A stretch of DNA of 64,000 bases from CAG-873 sp910578365 (GTDB lineage Bacteria; Bacteroidota; Bacteroidia; Bacteroidales; Muribaculaceae), in contig OX620685.1 in assembly GCA_951635545.1 (NCBI GenBank), positions 2,294,001 to 2,358,000 of the forward strand, given 5' to 3'. A program made the position numbers and the translations under genes. The notes under the pieces were generated by a model. That model did not search any database. It worked only from the letters and a program-made list of their open reading frames with translations, and was not told where the DNA came from. This document shows, in pieces, positions 52,015-60,569 of the stretch; the first letter of the stretch is position 1, and each line of letters begins with the position of its first letter.

Positions 52015-53549
52015 CACGGCTCTTTCATTTAAGATTTCGTCTCATTCTCGACAAATGTGTTGTTTTATAGCGAGAGCAGTACGGACGGAGAGAGACTTTA
52101 ACCTCTGATTTTCAAGAGAATAAGTACAATAAAAATTTGGTCAAGTGACAGATTTTTAGTAACTTTATAGGTGATAATCAAAGAGTTACGCTAAAAATGA
52201 AGCCACTTGACCAAGTCTGTTCGACTGACGCCTATGCGCCTGATCATACCGCAAAAGTACACAATAAATTTGACACAAGGCGCAGTATCATGGAAGAGCT
52301 TCGAGCATTTGCCTCATCCGTGCCGGATTTCCGTAGATTGGACAAAGGCAATTTCCGTCACAGCCTCAACGATATCATCATGCTGATGATACTCGGACGT
52401 ATGGCCGGATGCATCGGACGAGCCGAGATATTGGAGTTCGGCAGATACAACCTCAACAAATTACACAAAATGGGCATGTTGAGGAACGGCGTACCATCTG
52501 AGGCCACGCTTTGCCGTGTGGAGAACGGCATCAACGATATGGATATGGCCGACAGGATGCAGCAGTTCGCAGACATATTCCTTGAAAGACTGACCTGCGC
52601 CAGCCGCATCATTGAAATAATCTGCATTGACGGCAAAGCCGAGCGCGGCACCGTTCAGGAAAACGGGCGTAGCCCGGATATCGTCTCTGCCTATTCGTTC
52701 AGCACCGGCATAACAATCGCCACCGAAGCCTGTCAGGAAAAGAGCAACGAGATAAAGGCCGTACCGATACTTCTTGATAAAATAGATGTCGCAGGAAAGA
52801 TTGTCACAGCCGACGCCATGTCTATGCAGAAGGACATTGTCGAGAAAATCAGAAAGAAAGGGGGTGACTTTCTGATAGAACTCAAAGCCAACCAGCCGTC
52901 ATTGCGATACGGCATTGAGGACAGGCTAGTGGAACACACACCGGTATATTCTTACACCGAAGGTCCCGAACTGGCCCACGGCAGGATAGAGACGAGAACC
53001 TACCGCGTATATGACGGACTGGACATTATCGCCGACAAAGAGAAGTGGGGCGGAAACATGACCATCATAGAGTATGAATCATCTACAGTCAAAAAGTCAA
53101 CAGGGATGCGCACTTCGGAAAAACGCCTGTATGTCAGCAGTATGCCTACGAAGACTCCGAAGCTCGGAATCATCGTGCGCAACCACTGGTCGATAGAAAG
53201 CATGCACTGGGGCCTGGACTACAATCTCCAGCAGGACAATATAAAACGTAAGTCGACAAGAGCCGCCCGAAACCTCGACACCATACAGAGAATAGTTTAC
53301 TCGGTGTTCTCAATATGGAAAGGACTTCGCAAAAAACGATCGGATAAGAATAAAGGCATAGCCGAACTGATGAGACATATCTCAATGAGCTTTACTCGGC
53401 TGATGCGATTTTTAAGCCAAAAATGAAAAAAATAAGATTTTGACACCAGAATAACTCGTTGACAGACAGACACAGAATATTGCCCGATTCACAATGAACC
53501 GGGTAGGGGAAGTCATGCTTTTTATTTTAGTTTAAATGAAAGAGCCGTG
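52015..53549 (+). mobile_element. ISAs1-family element (inner copy), complete
   Basis: 1535 bp with ends CACGGCTCTTTCATTTAA / TTAAATGAAAGAGCCGTG. Flanked by a perfect 9-bp duplication GCAGTATCC (52006-52014, 53550-53558), inside the transposase gene of a related ISAs1 element. Confidence 0.95.
52197..53426 (+). CDS. ISAs1-family transposase
   Basis: 409-aa DDE transposase of the ISAs1/H-repeat type. N-terminal DUF4338-like region with SVPDFRRLDKGNFRHSLNDI. Catalytic region begins at EIICIDGKAERGTVQENGRS (Asp), then GKIVTADAMSMQKDIVEKI (Asp), and the C-terminal RNHWSIESMHWGLD holds the Glu with the family's HWxIE-N/M-xLHWxLD pattern. Intact and flanked by perfect duplications, so probably active recently. 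Confidence 0.93.
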   Translation: MKPLDQVCSTDAYAPDHTAKVHNKFDTRRSIMEELRAFASSVPDFRRLDKGNFRHSLNDIIMLMILGRMAGCIGRAEILEFGRYNLNKLHKMGMLRNGVPSEATLCRVENGINDMDMADRMQQFADIFLERLTCASRIIEIICIDGKAERGTVQENGRSPDIVSAYSFSTGITIATEACQEKSNEIKAVPILLDKIDVAGKIVTADAMSMQKDIVEKIRKKGGDFLIELKANQPSLRYGIEDRLVEHTPVYSYTEGPELAHGRIETRTYRVYDGLDIIADKEKWGGNMTIIEYESSTVKKSTGMRTSEKRLYVSSMPTKTPKLGIIVRNHWSIESMHWGLDYNLQQDNIKRKSTRAARNLDTIQRIVYSVFSIWKGLRKKRSDKNKGIAELMRHISMSFTRLMRFLSQK

Positions 53550-54295
53550 GCAGTATCCTGAACAGATTGATGAATTTCGCCCGTTCAGTCCCCGATTTCC
53601 GCAGGTCCGACAAGGGCAATATACAACATCGGCTCGCCGACATCATCATACTGATGATATTAGCCAGAGAGTGTGGATGTGTCGGGCGTGCCGATATAAT
53701 TGAATTCGGACGTTTCCATCTCAATAAATTCCACAGGCTGGGCATTCTCAGGAACGGCGTGCCGTCAGAATCAACACTGTGCCGTGCTGAAACCGGCATT
53801 AACGATCATGCGATGGCCGACAGGATGCAGGATTTTGCCGGGGCATTTCACAAAGAGCTGCTCAAAAAAGGGTGTGGCAAGGAAATAATATGCATAGACG
53901 GCAAGGCCGAGCGTGGCACAGTCCTGGAGAACGGGCGCAATCCTGATATAGTGTCGGCGTACTCGTTCAACACCGGCATAATTCTGGCTACAGAGGCCTG
54001 CCAGGCGAAAAGCAATGAGATAAAGGCAGTTCCGCGGCTTATCGACAAACTCGACATAGCCGGAAAGATAGTGACAGCCGACGCCATGTCCATGCAGAAG
54101 GATATAATCGATAAAATCAGAAAGAAAGTCACTATGTTTGCATCAGATTAGCTGACGGGGCGCTCAACGGGGGCTGTCTGCCCCCTTGCCGCTAAGGCTT
54201 TCCCCCGAGAGGAGTGAGGAGAAAAGATAGACGTAAGGGCAATTGCATGTAAATTTGTAAAAGCAAAATACATTAACAGCAAAACCGATACGTCT

Positions 54296-55366
54296 ATGGT
54301 ACAAAGTAACAAAAAAGATTTCAGCGGACAAAATATCTCTATTGGTATTGACGTCCATCTGAGAACATGGAGTGTCACGGTGCTCACCCCCTCTGGGTTT
54401 ATGCGCACTCATACTCAAAAGGCTTCGGCCAAAGAGCTCTTTGAACATTTGAACAAGCATTATCCTAACGGTAGCTACCATGCAGCCTACGAGACGGGGT
54501 TTTCGGGCTTCTCGACCTATTATGCCCTGACTGAGCTTGGTATAAAATGCACCGTGGTACATGCGGCTGACGTTCCGACCACCCAGAAGGAAAAGGTCTC
54601 GAAGTCAGACCCGGTGGATTCAAAAAAGCTGGCCAAAGCCCTTATGCGCGGCGAGCTCGGCAGTGTGTACATTCACTCGAAGGACAGCCTCGATGACCGT
54701 GCGCTGGTACGCCACCGCGCCACTATTGTGAAGCTTTCCGGCGGCATAAAATCCAGAATCAAGCATCTGCTGTACAACAACGGCGTGGAGTACCCCGAAG
54801 AATATTTCCGAAGCAACCGCCACTGGACAAGAAGTTTCATAACGTGGTTGCAGAATGACGTGCGGTTGCTCTCCGACACCCGGGTCTCGCTTGACCTGCT
54901 CATTGCCGAGGTACTCCATTACAGGGAACGCCTCCTTGATGTCAACCGCAGATTGCGCTCGCTGGCGCGCAGCGACAGGTATGCCGAGAAATACGGCATC
55001 CTGATGTCGGTTCCCGGCATTGGTTCGACAATTGCCATGAGCCTGCTTACCGAGATTGATGACATCGGTCGCTTCAGTAACCAGCGCCAGTTCGCATCGT
55101 TCCTCGGACTCGTGCCGATGATGTCGTCAAGCGGCGACAAGGAATACGTCGGTGAGAAGACTTTCCGGGGAAACAAATTCCTCGGTCCAAAAATAGTCGA
55201 GGCCTCATGGATAGCCATACGGCACGACGCGGAACTCTCCGCAAAGTTCGGCGCATTGTGCACTCGCGGAATGAAGTCGCAGGAAGCCATAATCCGGATA
55301 GCCCGCAAGCTCTCCAACATAATATTTTCCGTACTGAAATCAAACCGCAGATATGAATGCCGTTAG
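54296..55366 (+). CDS. IS110-family transposase (bridge-RNA recombinase type)
   Basis: 356-aa recombinase. The N-terminal RuvC-like DEDD domain shows ISIGIDVHLRTW (first Asp), YHAAYETGFSGF (Glu) and SKSDPVDSKKLAKAL (two Asp). The C-terminal Transposase_20 domain shows LMSVPGIGSTIAMSLLTEID and FLGLVPMMSSSGDKEYVG, whose serine is the expected nucleophile. Length and order are normal. IS110 enzymes use an element-encoded RNA to choose the target; here the long 3' noncoding region is the likely source. Confidence 0.92.
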   Translation: MVQSNKKDFSGQNISIGIDVHLRTWSVTVLTPSGFMRTHTQKASAKELFEHLNKHYPNGSYHAAYETGFSGFSTYYALTELGIKCTVVHAADVPTTQKEKVSKSDPVDSKKLAKALMRGELGSVYIHSKDSLDDRALVRHRATIVKLSGGIKSRIKHLLYNNGVEYPEEYFRSNRHWTRSFITWLQNDVRLLSDTRVSLDLLIAEVLHYRERLLDVNRRLRSLARSDRYAEKYGILMSVPGIGSTIAMSLLTEIDDIGRFSNQRQFASFLGLVPMMSSSGDKEYVGEKTFRGNKFLGPKIVEASWIAIRHDAELSAKFGALCTRGMKSQEAIIRIARKLSNIIFSVLKSNRRYECR

Positions 55367-55369
55367 ATA

Positions 55370-55714
55370 ATGCGACACACAAAAGTCTTATAGGCAAATA
55401 CAGTAAGACGGCTACTCTCGCCTCCTTGATGAGCCTTGGCTGCATCTAAAAGAAAGGTTGTGGCGTCTTTCCTATTATGCTGAATAAGTAAACTGTCAGC
55501 CCGATGGGGCGTGACTGATAGAAGTTTGCCTGATAGGACTTTTTTTACTACAAGGCATTTCGGGCTCTAACCGATTGCCGGTTATTTGATTGGGGCAGAG
55601 GCCTCGATCATGACTCTTTTGTGCCTACACAATCGGCACAGAAATATAAGCAATTGATTTTTAACGTTAATCTTTTCTAAATCTCAACGAGAATTTTGGA
55701 ATACAACATAGAAG
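55370..55714 (+). ncRNA. Candidate bridge/seek RNA region of IS110
   Basis: 348-bp noncoding tail, twice the 5' tail. It holds several short stems, e.g. GCCGGTTATTTGATTGGGGC, CGATTGCCGG next to CCGATT, and TTTTGTGCC-GGCACA. RNA-guided IS110 elements of the IS1111 type encode their guide in this position. Exact RNA ends and guide loops cannot be set by eye. Confidence 0.4.
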
Positions 55715-55729
55715 GGGGTGACTTTCTGA

Positions 55730-57098
55730 CAATGATTCGGTAAAATTTGAGGTTGTTCAGCCTTGGCTAAGCCGCTAACTGAGCCAACCGATGATTTATT
55801 TTCTGAATTATTTTGAGATGCGGAGATTTTCCGCAAGTCGAAATAATTGTTGAGGCGAGATAAGATTCAAACATAAGCCGTTTGAACTGCGCTACCGAAA
55901 GATCCGGATAATCCTTCCTTATGACCTCTTTGCAGACATTGAGGGCTGTGAAGGAAAGATTGAACGCAAAGTCAAGCCGCTCCCTGTCGCGGGTCTGCTG
56001 TGACTGAAGTCCGGTAAACTGTTTGGCATCGCGTATGCCGAACTCGATCTGGAAGCGGGTGCGGTAGAAACCGATGATCTTTTCAGGTCTCATGTCGGTG
56101 TCGGTAGAGAAGTAAAGAAGATGCCCTCCGTTTTTAACCGGACAGACCACGATACGGATGTCGCGTTTTAATGCCCTCGAATGTACGATCGCTGTGAGAC
56201 ATCGGGTTTTGATTCCTTTTGAATCCTCATATATGAATGAAGTGAACACGGACATATCAAGGCTGGAGAAATCCACTTTCTCTCCATACTTTTTCTTTCT
56301 GCCGCGTCTTCGCGGGGCGGAGGAATCCGGTATGGCCAGATACCTCAGATATGAGTTGGCACGTAATCTCCCGACAAATCGGAATCCCATGCCAATCACT
56401 TCATTTACAAACTCATATTTTGAGAAAAAGGCATCCGCGACCAGAATATCCGTCAGTGAAAGCAGCTCTGTAGCCTTTGACCTGACAAGAGCTACATACC
56501 AGTCAAGCATTGACATGTGTTTCTCGGACTCCAGAGTCCTGAAGTCCGGGGACTGGACGGCACCGAGCATCACACATGTATGTTTACTCAGACTTATTGC
56601 CCCAATTGCCATTATCTCCAGACCGCGTTTCACACGTTGTGCCACCCCTGACCAGAAACGGCCTATGCCATACGTCAGTCTGCCTGCTTTTGAAATGAAC
56701 GACGGATCGATTACCACTGCCATGTCATCGGCCGGCCCAAAACAATCCTGCGCCATACCTATGTTGACTTTCATCCAGTCTACGGCTGTCTTGAAATTGG
56801 ATGCAAAGGTCTTGGCTGTACGACCGCCATAGCGCGACAGCCTGGTAAAATTGACTTTGCCCGGAATCAACGCTACAGTGCGTATTGTTAAAATCAGCCA
56901 GTTGAGGAACCTTTTGCTCATCTTGGTTGTAGTATTTTCAAATACCGACTTACACCGAAAGGTGAAGTCTTTGAGAATCGCCAATACGTTCATGGTATAA
57001 GAGTTTTATAATGAACGCTTTGGCGATTCATTTGTATTTGACAATTCGACATATTAACTTAAGTTTCAACTACTTCGGTAATTTTTACCGAATCATTG
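55730..57098 (-). mobile_element. IS4-family element (copy 3), complete
   Basis: 1369 bp with CAATGATTCGGTAAAA repeats at both ends. Left flank is ISAs1 sequence, right flank (22 bp) leads into IS3. No clear duplication; it terminates the old ISAs1 copy. Confidence 0.9.
55767..56993 (-). CDS. IS4-family transposase
   Basis: 408 aa; matches the partial copy at 35396 and differs by some substitutions from the one at 30459. Asp motifs VVIDPSFISK and ILVADAFFSK, YRTRFQIEFGIRDAKQ signature intact. ATG complementary to 56991-56993. Confidence 0.93.
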   Translation of the reverse strand: MNVLAILKDFTFRCKSVFENTTTKMSKRFLNWLILTIRTVALIPGKVNFTRLSRYGGRTAKTFASNFKTAVDWMKVNIGMAQDCFGPADDMAVVIDPSFISKAGRLTYGIGRFWSGVAQRVKRGLEIMAIGAISLSKHTCVMLGAVQSPDFRTLESEKHMSMLDWYVALVRSKATELLSLTDILVADAFFSKYEFVNEVIGMGFRFVGRLRANSYLRYLAIPDSSAPRRRGRKKKYGEKVDFSSLDMSVFTSFIYEDSKGIKTRCLTAIVHSRALKRDIRIVVCPVKNGGHLLYFSTDTDMRPEKIIGFYRTRFQIEFGIRDAKQFTGLQSQQTRDRERLDFAFNLSFTALNVCKEVIRKDYPDLSVAQFKRLMFESYLASTIISTCGKSPHLKIIQKINHRLAQLAA

Positions 57099-57170
57099 TA
57101 AGAATTCACCCCGAACATATTGTCTAGTCCGGAAAAGTGTTGACCGTCAGATTCAACATTTTTTAGTAAA

Positions 57171-57671
57171 ATGTGTGAAGAAAACAAAAAATTCTGGGAC
57201 GAATCTCAGATTTCGGCAATCAATGCCTGGCACAGCAGCGGAAAAAGTTTCAGTCAGATTGACGAGGAATACAATTTTGCGGTCGGGACATTGTTTACAA
57301 TAGTAAATGCAATCCCGGACTATCGCGGCACACGGTCAAGCATCAGCAAATGGCTGCGCCGCATGACGGGAGCATTAATTCCCGGCTCCGGATGCCGGAC
57401 AACAAAGGCCATATCGTCCCTGGCAACTCCGGCACAAACGACAAAAAAGAAAGGAATGACAAAGAAAACCTCTCCCACTACCAGGCTCACGGATACCGAG
57501 CAGACCATACTGGATCTAACACGCAAGTTAAACGCCGCCACCAGAAAGATAGAGAAACTGGAGGCTGACAGGAAAAAGGCAGAGCTGCGTGAAGAGTTCC
57601 AGAGTGGTGTCATCGCCGAATACAAGAAGCTTGTAAAGCCTGCGCAGTCAAAAAAATCAACTACCAAGTAG
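57171..57671 (+). CDS. IS3-family OrfA (HTH protein)
   Basis: 166 aa, same as other copies; A7 slippery site at 57650-57656. Confidence 0.92.
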   Translation: MCEENKKFWDESQISAINAWHSSGKSFSQIDEEYNFAVGTLFTIVNAIPDYRGTRSSISKWLRRMTGALIPGSGCRTTKAISSLATPAQTTKKKGMTKKTSPTTRLTDTEQTILDLTRKLNAATRKIEKLEADRKKAELREEFQSGVIAEYKKLVKPAQSKKSTTK

Positions 57672-57673
57672 CC

Positions 57674-58555
57674 ATGCGCTTGCGCATGTCCCGTGACCTG
57701 AGTGTCAGCGAGGCATGCGGGTTGCTTGGGGTGACTAAACAAGCGTGGTATGCCTTTTTCAAAAGGTCGTTCAAGGATGCCATTGACGAAGACCGCATCC
57801 TGGAATGCGTTCGCTCGATACGAGAGGATCTTCCGGCACTCGGAGTCAGAAAGATGAAGGACAGGTTACGTAAGGAGTTCTGTCTCGACATAGGCCGTGA
57901 CCGCCTGTTCGATATCATGAACAGGCATAATCTTCTGATACGTCCCCGAGTCCGCAGGACAAGGACAACCTTCTCCGATCACGGAATGAAGGTCTATCCG
58001 GATCTACGGAAAGACTTCGCGCCTGATGACATAAACCAGTTGTGGGTAAGCGACATAACATATATATGGCTTCCTGATCAGAATACATTTTACTATCTGT
58101 TTCTGATTACGGATGCCTATTCGAAGAAAATAGTGGGATGGGAGATTGCCGATAACATGCGGCATGAGAACGCCATGACGGCATTGAAGATGGCTTTCAG
58201 GCAATGCAGGAGAGGTCAGCATCCCATACACCACTCGGACAAGGGACTTCAGTATTGTGCCAAACCCTACGTGGAAATGCTTCGTAGACGCCACGCCCGA
58301 ATCAGCATGACGGAAGGGCACGACCCACGTAACAACGGAATTGCCGAAAGGGTAAACGGCATACTTAAAGAGGAGTTTCTGAAGCATATGGACGTAAGGA
58401 AGGACAACATACGGCAGGTGCTGGAGGATGTAATCAACACTTACCATACCCGCCGACCGCACCTCAGTCTCGGCATGCTGACTCCCGATGAAGTGCATCG
58501 CGGAGCGGTACCCGGACGTAAGCTCTGGAAAAAATATTACCTGAAATCTGCATGA
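57674..58555 (+). CDS. IS3-family OrfB transposase
   Basis: 293 aa, same as other copies, DDE core intact; made mainly as the OrfAB fusion. Confidence 0.94.
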   Translation: MRLRMSRDLSVSEACGLLGVTKQAWYAFFKRSFKDAIDEDRILECVRSIREDLPALGVRKMKDRLRKEFCLDIGRDRLFDIMNRHNLLIRPRVRRTRTTFSDHGMKVYPDLRKDFAPDDINQLWVSDITYIWLPDQNTFYYLFLITDAYSKKIVGWEIADNMRHENAMTALKMAFRQCRRGQHPIHHSDKGLQYCAKPYVEMLRRRHARISMTEGHDPRNNGIAERVNGILKEEFLKHMDVRKDNIRQVLEDVINTYHTRRPHLSLGMLTPDEVHRGAVPGRKLWKKYYLKSA

Positions 58556-58920
58556 GTCAAGATTTTTCAGTACTTTTGCATACCCCAACCGACGGGACTG
58601 ACGGTGATTGCACTGCAAGTCTCAAAAATCCCCGGGGCATCGAGCCCCGGAGGATTTTACCCCAACCTCGGGGATCTCAGGCTCATACCTGCATGTCTCC
58701 ACAGTCTTCGGACTGTTTAACATTCATTCATAATCTCAAACCCTCTGACCCGTCAATATTTTTCAGGACGCCACACGAAGTATTGTTTTCTTTTACCCAA
58801 TCTAAATAAATCCACAACACATTCAGATTACCGGATATTATTTTTGATAATGTATTCGTTAATCTCAATTATCCCATATATTGTTGTGACGAAAATTTAT
58901 TCGCTTATTTCAAAACGACT

Positions 58921-59124
58921 ATGACACATAAATTGGATGTATTTTGGATTGCGCGGGGAGCGTTGCTCGTTCTCATGGTCGGGTGTTGCTTGTCCGAGGG
59001 TTGGATTGAAGATACTGCACTGCTTGTCGGAACTTATGTGTTGTCGCTGTTATCGTTCAAAGTACTATTATCTTTTTTTGACCTTTGCGCGTTATTACTT
59101 TATGAATTAGAAATTTCACTATGA
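58921..59124 (+). CDS. Small two-TM membrane protein
   Basis: 67-aa hydrophobic protein: TM1 about residues 8-25 (FWIARGALLVLMVGCCLS), TM2 about 33-60 (ALLVGTYVLSLLSFKVLLSF). Its stop overlaps the start of the next gene (ATGA), so the two are coupled. Family not recognised. The 145 bp between IS3 and this gene are AT-rich without a clear promoter box. Confidence 0.6.
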   Translation: MTHKLDVFWIARGALLVLMVGCCLSEGWIEDTALLVGTYVLSLLSFKVLLSFFDLCALLLYELEISL

Positions 59125-60068
59125 AAAATCAGCAAGATAACTTAGGCAATCAGGATGGAAAGATTGATTTGAAGGCGTGGATGGAGGAGCATCCGCAGGA
59201 ATATGGCGAGTTTGCTGCGGCGATGGGCGAAGCGGACTCGCTGGAGGTGTTTTTGTTGGGTGCAGCAGCATTTCTTTCGTCGCCGGAGTTTCAGAAGCGA
59301 TTGGAGAATATGATTAACCTTGACAATCTGGACTTGGATGAGCTTTTGAAGATTCTTCAAGAGTCGGATTTTGCTGAGAAGATATTTGGCGAACAGGCAG
59401 AAGGGAGCGAATGGGCTAAATACCGGTTGCCCTTTGCCGCATGGCTCAAATATGGACGCTCTTCTGAAATGATGATAGATAATATTGAGGAAGCGGCAGA
59501 GTCGATTGACAACAAACAGTACCAGTGGCAGCTTGCAAAGTTCATGAAGACATTTCTTGCGAGGGAGGTAGAGGATAAACGACGCTCGCGCAAGGATTTG
59601 AAGGAGCATCTTGATTATCGCATGAGTGTAGATAACGGCAATTTGGCTGATTGGGCGTTGGAGGGCATCGACGAGTCTAAACCGACTGCTAAAATTATAG
59701 AGAACGCGGGATTTCCTCATGACCTTCTTTCCCTTTTGGCATCTCACGGCAGTGAGATTGTTAAGCGCATTGGCAAATGGATAGAAACACATATCCGTGG
59801 CGTTGACATAGCGCACTTATATGTCGCACTTGTCGAGTCTGGCGAGCTGGATCCGTCAACACCTGTCAAACGATTTGTCGAGATATTATCCGCCACATTC
59901 CCTGAATGCAAAATCGTCGGCGAGCGTCAGGTGCAGAAGAGCGTAAACACGCTACAAGATTTATCTCCCAATCGTAAGCGATTTATCAAAGACGAGCCAG
60001 AACATCGCTTCGCTATTGACTCTATAAAGACCGATGTTTTACGAATTGACCCAGATGGAGTAGACTGA
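59121..60068 (+). CDS. Hypothetical helical protein (module 2)
   Basis: 315-aa soluble, largely helical and acidic protein. The C-terminal third (IAHLYVALVESGELDPSTPV, RFVEILSATFPECKIVGERQ) resembles a segment I associate with unnamed proteins of Bacteroidales mobile elements, in which it may be a DNA-binding or replication-control region; I cannot name the family reliably. Coupled to the two-TM protein upstream and located before the HTH/helicase genes of module 2. Confidence 0.65.
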   Translation: MKNQQDNLGNQDGKIDLKAWMEEHPQEYGEFAAAMGEADSLEVFLLGAAAFLSSPEFQKRLENMINLDNLDLDELLKILQESDFAEKIFGEQAEGSEWAKYRLPFAAWLKYGRSSEMMIDNIEEAAESIDNKQYQWQLAKFMKTFLAREVEDKRRSRKDLKEHLDYRMSVDNGNLADWALEGIDESKPTAKIIENAGFPHDLLSLLASHGSEIVKRIGKWIETHIRGVDIAHLYVALVESGELDPSTPVKRFVEILSATFPECKIVGERQVQKSVNTLQDLSPNRKRFIKDEPEHRFAIDSIKTDVLRIDPDGVD

Positions 60069-60156
60069 AATAGCCTCTTTTCGATTCGTTTGATTCGTTT
60101 TATAGTTCGCGAACTTAACGAACCATCAATTCTTTTTAATCCAAGAAATTACGCTA

Positions 60157-60164
60157 TACTTTTG
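60157..60164 (+). promoter_or_regulatory. -7 box for module 2 HTH-helicase genes
   Basis: TACTTTTG followed directly by a stem-loop at the predicted transcript 5' end: CGCCATCG (60165-60172) with CGGTGGCG (60186-60193). The leader is ~60 nt long. Confidence 0.6.
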
Positions 60165-60228
60165 CGCCATCGTTCCATTTCGGAGCGGTGGCGTTTCTGT
60201 CTTATGCCGCCAGTAGAAGCGTCGAACA

Positions 60229-60564
60229 ATGTCGGCAATCAAAACAAAAATGCGAGATTTATTAGATATGCTCAATGAGGGTCGGGCCCATGTCAAGGTA
60301 GAGATGAACGCCGAAGACCTCAAAGCATTTTCGGAGGACTTGATCCGCCGCGCAAAGGATGAACTCGGCTCGATGGTCGAGGCAGCCAAGAAAGAACGTA
60401 TGCTCACCAAAGCCGAGGTAAAGGAACTCTTTGGCGTATGCGATGCCACACTCTGGCACTGGGCAAATAAAGGTATCCTCAAACCTGTCAAGACCGGCAA
60501 CAAGATTATGTACCCGGAATATGAGGTACGCAAAGCCCTCGGACAACGTAACATCAATATCTGA
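60229..60564 (+). CDS. Excisionase-like HTH protein (module 2)
   Basis: 111-aa protein. N-terminal helix with AEDLKAFSEDLIRRAKDELG, then a MerR-type HTH: RMLTKAEVKELFGVCDATLW followed by HWANKGILKPVKTGNKIMYP. It corresponds to the module-1 protein at 45953 and directly precedes the helicase gene (6 bp). Likely a regulator or excision factor. Confidence 0.85.
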   Translation: MSAIKTKMRDLLDMLNEGRAHVKVEMNAEDLKAFSEDLIRRAKDELGSMVEAAKKERMLTKAEVKELFGVCDATLWHWANKGILKPVKTGNKIMYPEYEVRKALGQRNINI

Positions 60565-60569
60565 GCATC

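Larger units (their letters stand above)
54129..55714 (+). mobile_element. IS110-family element
   Basis: About 1586 bp inserted in the old ISAs1 transposase at AAAG/GGGG; the junctions share AAG but there is no longer duplication or terminal inverted repeat, as expected for IS110. Noncoding parts are 167 bp before and 348 bp after the transposase gene. Confidence 0.85.
51730..55729 (+). mobile_element. ISAs1-family element (old copy), interrupted and truncated
   Basis: Left end CACGGCTCTTTCATTTAA at 51730. Interrupted by a second ISAs1 copy (52015-53549) and by IS110 (54129-55714), and cut for good by IS4 at 55730. Pieces: 51730-52014, 53559-54128 and 55715-55729. The right end is missing. 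Confidence 0.88.
51912..55729 (+). pseudogene. ISAs1-family transposase (old copy), broken three times
   Basis: Starts at ATG 51912 (MNKNKPLDQVRSTGVNAP). It continues in frame after removal of the inner ISAs1 and one GCAGTATCC duplicate (SILNRLMNFARSVPDFRR), runs to KIVTADAMSMQKDIIDKIRK at 54128, and resumes after IS110 for GGDFL before IS4 ends it. About 230 of ~409 residues remain. The closest intact relative is the copy that sits inside it. Confidence 0.82.
57121..58775 (+). mobile_element. IS3-family element (copy 4), complete
   Basis: 1655 bp, same as the other complete copies. Flanks CGAACATAT and CGAAGTATTG form no duplication. It stands at the border of mobilization module 2. Confidence 0.95.
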
